Positions 59,848 through 64,000 of a DNA stretch of 64,000 nucleotides are shown here, in pieces. Source of the DNA: Sphingomonas citri (lineage in GTDB: Bacteria > Pseudomonadota > Alphaproteobacteria > Sphingomonadales > Sphingomonadaceae); NCBI RefSeq assembly GCF_019429485.1, contig NZ_JAHXZN010000005.1, positions 124,001 to 188,000 of the forward strand, written 5' to 3'. The notes under the pieces are model-generated. The model was given only the letters and a program-made list of their open reading frames with translations. It ran no database searches and was not told where the DNA came from. The position numbers and the translations under genes are program-made. How positions within the stretch are numbered: position 1 is the stretch's first letter; the number at the start of each line of letters is the position of its first letter.

Positions 59848-60959
59848 GGATCGTCTATCTCACGCACAGCCTCGACTCCTGCTGGAACCACGGCAACGCG
59901 CATTTCCTGCGCGGGGTGCTGTCCGAGCTGATCGCGCGCGGGCACGACGTCCGCGTCCGCGAGCCCGCCGACAGCTGGAGTCGCGCCAATCTGGTCGGCG
60001 ACCATGGCGAGGAGGCGCTCGACGCCTATCGCACCGCCTATCCGGAGCTCTCGTCGTCGCGCTACGCGGCAGAGGTCGACCCGGCCGCGCTGGTCGACGG
60101 CGCCGACGTGGTGATCGTCCACGAGTGGAACGACCATGGCTTGGTCGCTGCGCTCGGCAGCCTCCGCAAGGCCGGGGCGACGTACACGTTGCTGTTCCAC
60201 GACACGCACCACCGCGCGGTCAGCGCGCCCGAGGAGATGCGCGCCTACGACCTGTCCGGCTACGACGGGGTGCTCGCCTTCGGCGAGGCGCTGTCGCGCG
60301 TCTATCGCGACTGGGGCTGGGGCGAGCGCGTCTGGACCTGGCACGAGGCCGCCGACACGCGCCGCTTCTTGCCCGTAGAGGGCGAGCGGTCCGGCCTGGT
60401 GTGGATCGGCAATTGGGGCGACGGCGAGCGCACCGCCGAGATCGAGCAGTTCCTCCTCGCCCCGGCGCGTGACGCCGCGCTGCCGCTCGACATCTACGGC
60501 GTGCGCTACCCCGACGAGGGCAAGGCGATGCTGGCGCGCTACGGCGCACGCTATCACGGCTGGGCGCCCAACGCCGCCGCGCCCGCGATCTTCGCGCGCG
60601 CGCTGGCGACCGTGCACGTGCCGCGCCGCTATTACACGACGATCCTGCCCGGCATCCCGACGATCCGCGTGTTCGAGGCGCTCGCCTGCGGCATCCCGCT
60701 GGTCTCCGCGCCGTGGGACGATGCGGAGGGGCTGTTCCGCCCCGGCGAGGACTTCCTGTTCGCCGCCGATGGCACCGCGATGACACGCACGCTGGCCGCG
60801 CTGCGCGACGATCCCGACCTGCGCGCCGCGCTAGCGCGTTCGGGACTGGAGACCATCCTCGCCCGCCACACCTGCGCGCATCGCGTCGACGAGCTGCTCG
60901 CCATCCTCGATCGCCTCGACGCCCCTTCCCTTTCCGCTGCCCGGAGCACCGCCGCGTGA
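59844..60959 (+). CDS. CgeB-like glycosyltransferase 1
   Basis: A 371-residue GT-B-fold protein. The first strand is RIVYLTHSLDSCWNHGNAHF; the middle has LLFHDTHHRAVSAPEE. The C-terminal Glyco_trans_1_2-type domain contains VPRRYYTTILPGIPTIRVFE, then ALACGIPLVSAPWDDAEGLF and GEDFLFAADG. This domain is shared with the Bacillus spore-crust protein CgeB. It is first of three tandem relatives in the operon, joined by start-stop overlaps. Donor and acceptor are unknown. Confidence 0.85.
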   Translation: MRIVYLTHSLDSCWNHGNAHFLRGVLSELIARGHDVRVREPADSWSRANLVGDHGEEALDAYRTAYPELSSSRYAAEVDPAALVDGADVVIVHEWNDHGLVAALGSLRKAGATYTLLFHDTHHRAVSAPEEMRAYDLSGYDGVLAFGEALSRVYRDWGWGERVWTWHEAADTRRFLPVEGERSGLVWIGNWGDGERTAEIEQFLLAPARDAALPLDIYGVRYPDEGKAMLARYGARYHGWAPNAAAPAIFARALATVHVPRRYYTTILPGIPTIRVFEALACGIPLVSAPWDDAEGLFRPGEDFLFAADGTAMTRTLAALRDDPDLRAALARSGLETILARHTCAHRVDELLAILDRLDAPSLSAARSTAA

Positions 60960-62044
60960 AGATCGCTTTCTACGGTTCCAGCCTCGTGTCGTCCTACTGG
61001 AACGGCGCCGCGACCTATTATCGCGGCATCCTGCGCGCGCTCGCCGAGCGCGGCTATGACATCACCTTCTACGAACCCGACGCGTTCGAGCGCCAGCAGC
61101 ACCGCGACATCGATCCGCCGCCCTATGCCAAGTCGGTCGTTTATCCCGCGACGGTCGAGGCGATGCGCGCGGTGTTGGCCGAGGCGGCGGAGGCCGACAT
61201 CGTCGTGAAGGCGAACGGCGTCGGCGTGTTCGACCGCGAGCTGCTCGAGGGCGTCACTGCCGCGGCACGGCCGGGCGCGCTCAAGATCTTCTGGGACGTC
61301 GACGCCGCCGCGACGCTCGACGAGATGCGCGCCGACGCCGACCACCCGGTGCGCGCCGCGCTGCCCTCGATCGACATGGTGCTGACCTACGGCGGCGGCG
61401 CGCCGGTGGTCGACGCCTATCGCGGCTTCGGCGCGGCCGAGTGCGTGCCGGTCTACAACGCGCTCGATCCCACCACCCACCACCCGGTCGAGCGTGACGA
61501 GCGCTTCGCCTGCGACCTCGCCTTTCTCGGCAACCGGCTCCCCGACCGCGAGGCGCGCGTGGAGGAGTTCTTTCTGCGCCCCGCCGCGGCGCTGCCCGAC
61601 CAGAGCTTCCTGATCGGCGGCAACGGCTGGGACAGCAAGGCGATGCCCGCCAATGTCCGCCACCGCGGCCATGTCTTCACCGCCGAGCACAACGCCTTCA
61701 ACTGCACGCCGCGCGCGGTGCTCAACGTCGCGCGCGACTCGATGGCGCATGTTGGCTTCTCGCCCGCGACGCGGGTGTTCGAGGCGGCGGGGGCGGCGGC
61801 GTGCCTGATCACCGACGCGTGGGAGGGGATCGAGCTGTTCCTCGAACCCGATCGCGAGGTGCTGGTGGCGCGCGACGGGCAGGACGTCGCCGACCATCTC
61901 GCCGCGCTCACCCCCGAGCGAGCGCGCGCGATCGGCGCCGCCGCGCTGGAGCGCGTGCTGGCCGAGCACACCTATGACCTGCGCGGCGCCCAGGTGGACG
62001 TGCTCTTCCGGGCGCATGCCGCGCGCGAGCGGGTGGCGGCATGA
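60956..62044 (+). CDS. CgeB-like glycosyltransferase 2
   Basis: A 362-residue relative of the neighbouring transferases. It starts KIAFYGSSLVSSYWNGAATY; DLAFLGNRLPDREARVEEFF opens the C-terminal domain, which ends RVFEAAGAAACLITDAWEGI and LEPDREVLVARDG. The GTG start at 60956 overlaps the previous stop (GTGA). The acidic/His-rich DPTTHHPVERDER loop links the two domains. Its distance from copies 1 and 3 suggests different sugar specificity. Confidence 0.85.
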   Translation: MKIAFYGSSLVSSYWNGAATYYRGILRALAERGYDITFYEPDAFERQQHRDIDPPPYAKSVVYPATVEAMRAVLAEAAEADIVVKANGVGVFDRELLEGVTAAARPGALKIFWDVDAAATLDEMRADADHPVRAALPSIDMVLTYGGGAPVVDAYRGFGAAECVPVYNALDPTTHHPVERDERFACDLAFLGNRLPDREARVEEFFLRPAAALPDQSFLIGGNGWDSKAMPANVRHRGHVFTAEHNAFNCTPRAVLNVARDSMAHVGFSPATRVFEAAGAAACLITDAWEGIELFLEPDREVLVARDGQDVADHLAALTPERARAIGAAALERVLAEHTYDLRGAQVDVLFRAHAARERVAA

Positions 62045-63114
62045 GGCTGGTCGTCCTCGGCCTCTCGCTCAGCTCCTCCTGGGGCAACGGCCATGCCACC
62101 ACCTTTCGTGCGCTGCTCCAGGCCTATGCCGCGCGGGGGCACCAGATCCTGTTCCTCGAGCGCGACATGCCCTGGTATGCGTCGCATCGCGACGAGCCCG
62201 CGCCCGATTACTGCCGGCTCGATCTGTACGACTCGCTCGAGGCGCTGGCCGACTGGCGCGAGGTGATCGCCGAGGCGGACGCGGTGATCGTCGGCTCCTA
62301 TGTGCCCGACGGCATCGCGGTCGCGCAGCTGGTGCAGGACTGGGCGACCGGCGTCACCGCCTTCTACGACATCGACACGCCGGTGACGCTCGCCAAGATC
62401 GAGGCCGGCACGTGCGACTATGTCTCGCCCGAAGTGATCCCGGGCTACGACGTCTATTGCTCCTTCACCGGTGGCCCGACGCTGCGGCTGATCGAGCACC
62501 GCTACGGCAGCCCGGCGGCGCGCGCGCTCTACTGCTCGGTCGACGCCGAGCGCTACCGCCCGACCGGCGCGGCGACGCGGTGGGATCTCTCCTACCTCGG
62601 CACGTACAGCCTCGATCGCCAGCCGACCCTCGACCGGCTGCTGCTGGAGCCGGCGCGGCGCCACCCGGAGATGCGCTTCGTCGTCGCAGGGCCGCAATAT
62701 CCCGACGACATCGACTGGCCCGCCAACGTCGAGCGGATCGAGCATCTGCCCCCCGCCGATCACCCCGACTTCTACTCGGCGAGCCGCGCCACGCTCAACG
62801 TCACCCGCGCCGACATGATCGCGGCGGGCTGGTCGCCGTCGGTCCGCCTGTTCGAGGCGACCGCCTGCGGCACGCCGATCGTCTCGGACCGCTGGGACGG
62901 GATCGACGAGCTGCTGACGCCCGGGCGCGAGATCGTGCTGGCGGATTCACCCGAGGACGTCGAGGCGCTGCTGGCGCGCGACGACCTCGCCGCGATAGGC
63001 GCCGCCGGGCGCGCGCGCGTGCTGGCGGAACATACCGCGGTCCACCGCGCCGCCGAGCTGGAGGCGCATCTGGAAGAGGCGATGGCGGCGAAGCGGGAGG
63101 CGGTCGCGGCGTGA
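62041..63114 (+). CDS. CgeB-like glycosyltransferase 3 (last gene of the glycan operon)
   Basis: A 357-residue relative. The start is RLVVLGLSLSSSWGNGHATT; GVTAFYDIDTPVTLAKIEAG and DLSYLGTYSLDRQPTLDRLL mark the domain joint, and the C-terminal domain has SVRLFEATACGTPIVSDRWD and GREIVLADSPED. The ATG overlaps the previous stop. No flippase, polymerase or export gene follows in the window, so the product either leaves by a system encoded elsewhere or stays cytoplasmic. A hairpin ends the operon. Confidence 0.85.
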   Translation: MRLVVLGLSLSSSWGNGHATTFRALLQAYAARGHQILFLERDMPWYASHRDEPAPDYCRLDLYDSLEALADWREVIAEADAVIVGSYVPDGIAVAQLVQDWATGVTAFYDIDTPVTLAKIEAGTCDYVSPEVIPGYDVYCSFTGGPTLRLIEHRYGSPAARALYCSVDAERYRPTGAATRWDLSYLGTYSLDRQPTLDRLLLEPARRHPEMRFVVAGPQYPDDIDWPANVERIEHLPPADHPDFYSASRATLNVTRADMIAAGWSPSVRLFEATACGTPIVSDRWDGIDELLTPGREIVLADSPEDVEALLARDDLAAIGAAGRARVLAEHTAVHRAAELEAHLEEAMAAKREAVAA

Positions 63115-63120
63115 TCCCGT

Positions 63121-63197
63121 GTGCTCCTGCGGGCGCAGGAGTCTAGAGCCACGAACGGCGCCCCCTCGCCACCTGGGCTCCTGCATTCGCAGGTCAC
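63121..63197. repeat. Interspersed repeat, CTCCTGCG family (copy 3)
   Basis: It begins GTGCTCCTGCGGGCGCAGGA and ends GGGCTCCTGCATTCGCAGGT with TCAC, about 77 bp. The ends match copies 1 and 2, while the centre differs. It lies just after the glycan operon. Confidence 0.55.
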
Positions 63198-63222
63198 GGG
63201 CATCTTTGATGACCTGCCCCCC

Positions 63223-63249
63223 GTCATCCCGGCTTTGAGCCGGGATGAC
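63223..63249. terminator. Perfect 12-bp hairpin between the convergent glycan operon and serB
   Basis: GTCATCCCGGCT and AGCCGGGATGAC with a TTG loop. It ends 6 bp before the serB stop and could terminate transcription from both sides. It shares GTCATCCCGG ends with the REP-like elements at 3.3 and 16.8 kb; no U-tract. Confidence 0.55.
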
Positions 63250-63255
63250 AGCGCT

Positions 63256-64000
63256 CTACGCCGCCCACTCCGCCTTCGGCACGCCCTGCGCCCAGAGCAG
63301 CGCCGTCAGGTCGCCGTGCTCCACCCGCGCCGCCGCGGCGGCGGCCACGATCGGCTTAGCGCGATAGGCGACGCCCAGCCCCGCCACCTCGATCATCGCG
63401 AGATCGTTGGCGCCGTCGCCCACCGCCAGCGTCGCGCTGTCCGCCAGCCCGAGCGCGGCGCGAGTCTGCAGCAGCGTCGTCCGCTTGGTCGCCGCACCCA
63501 CGATCGGTCGTGCCACGGCCCCGGTCAGCACGCCATCCTCCAGCTCGAGCACGTTGGCGATCGCGCGGTCGAAGCCGATCGCGTTCGCCACCGGCTCGGC
63601 GAAGCGGGTGAACCCGCCCGACACCAGGACCGCCGTCGCGCCCCAACCACGCATCGTCCGCACCAGCGCGGTCGCGCCGGGCATCAGCCGCACGCGCTCG
63701 TCGAAGCACTCCTGAATGACGCTGCCGCGCAGGCCCTTGAGCAGCCCGACCCTCGCATCCAACGCCGCCTCGAAGTCGAGCTCGCCGCGCATCGCGCGCT
63801 CGGTGATGGCGGCGATCTGTGGCTTGAGCCCGGCGTAATCGGCCAGTTCGTCGATGCACTCGACCGTGATCATGGTCGAGTCCATGTCCGCCACGAGCAG
63901 CATCTTGCGCCTGGTCTCGCGCGGCTGGACCACCACGTCGACCGCCTCGAACATGCCTTCCAATGCCGCGCGTGCATCGGCGGGCGCGAGCTCGAAGTGG
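63256..64000 (-). CDS. serB: Phosphoserine phosphatase SerB (N-terminus beyond the window)
   Basis: At least 247 residues of the HAD enzyme that makes serine from phosphoserine. Motif I is LLVADMDSTMITVECIDELA (catalytic DxD), motif II is VLVSGGFTRFAEP, the lysine lies in VGAATKRTTLL and motif III is AVGDGANDLAMIE. The frame remains open to the window edge (HFELAPADARAALEG upstream), so the start lies outside; a TTG at 63963 inside the frame is not the true start. It converges on the glycan operon. Confidence 0.95.
   Translation of the reverse strand, partial: HFELAPADARAALEGMFEAVDVVVQPRETRRKMLLVADMDSTMITVECIDELADYAGLKPQIAAITERAMRGELDFEAALDARVGLLKGLRGSVIQECFDERVRLMPGATALVRTMRGWGATAVLVSGGFTRFAEPVANAIGFDRAIANVLELEDGVLTGAVARPIVGAATKRTTLLQTRAALGLADSATLAVGDGANDLAMIEVAGLGVAYRAKPIVAAAAAARVEHGDLTALLWAQGVPKAEWAA

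Noticed and set aside
1..64000. CRISPR array, transposase, integrase, prophage or restriction-modification genes
   Set aside because: No regularly spaced direct repeats and no recognisable proteins of these classes were seen on either strand.

Overview
The window is 64 kb of high-GC DNA that reads as a chromosomal segment of a Sphingomonas-like alphaproteobacterium. The grounds are the strong GC bias at third codon positions, many overlapping ATGA/GTGA start-stop junctions, two TonB-dependent receptors, an ast arginine-catabolism set, and candidate promoters of the alphaproteobacterial general stress sigma factor type (GGAAC-N16-CGTT). One tRNA gene, tRNA-Pro(CGG), is present. No rRNA, CRISPR array, transposase or prophage gene was seen.

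Layout. 1-3.3 kb: two convergent chemoreceptor genes, the first cut by the window edge. 3.4-7.1 kb: a TonB-dependent receptor and a DUF2332 protein. 7.4-14.6 kb: a complete chemotaxis operon, STAS-cheA-cheR-cheB-cheD-cheY-cheW, followed by a second cheB-like gene that has lost its catalytic serine and a 99-residue protein with a CheZ/CheT-like DxxxQ motif. 14.6-16.6 kb: modCBA for molybdate uptake. 17-20.2 kb: lepA, a nicotinamide riboside kinase/pnuC pair and tRNA-Pro. 20.3-22.2 kb: small proteins and an Old Yellow Enzyme. 22.2-26.4 kb: the first glycan locus (oxidoreductases, a glycosidase-like protein, a methyltransferase). 26.4-28.7 kb: a ParA/ribbon-helix-helix/SPOR operon. 29-32 kb: queH, dinB and an AroE-like gene. 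32.2-37.3 kb: a broken flagellar locus (motB fragment, flhA fragment, fliK, flgD). 38-42 kb: small proteins, a nucleotidyltransferase-like protein, a nitronate monooxygenase-like enzyme and a glycosyltransferase. 42-45 kb: a second glycan-related locus (GH130-like protein, SDR, alpha/beta hydrolase). 45-53 kb: selO, astD, a DUF808 protein, rppH, an M20 hydrolase, astA and astB. 53-56.4 kb: a ZnuD-like receptor and a histidine phosphatase. 56.6-63.1 kb: a tight six-gene operon of two nucleotide-sugar epimerases and four glycosyltransferases. The window ends in serB.

How it fits together. The chemotaxis genes look intact, but the flagellar genes do not. motB (minus strand) and flhA (plus strand) have both lost their 5-prime ends and meet at a GCATGC palindrome near 33.34 kb, which suggests a deletion or rearrangement of the sequence between two divergent genes. 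The most system-like content is a dispersed glycan module: nucleotide-sugar epimerases, four tandem glycosyltransferases (three CgeB-like), a TIGR04290-type methyltransferase, an apparently circularly permuted clan GH-A glycosidase-like protein, dehydrogenases and a GH130-like protein. Two of its operons carry similarly placed stress-sigma-type promoters, so it is plausibly a stress-induced surface or secreted glycan. The product is unknown. All functional assignments are by reading motifs and family resemblance; no database search was run.
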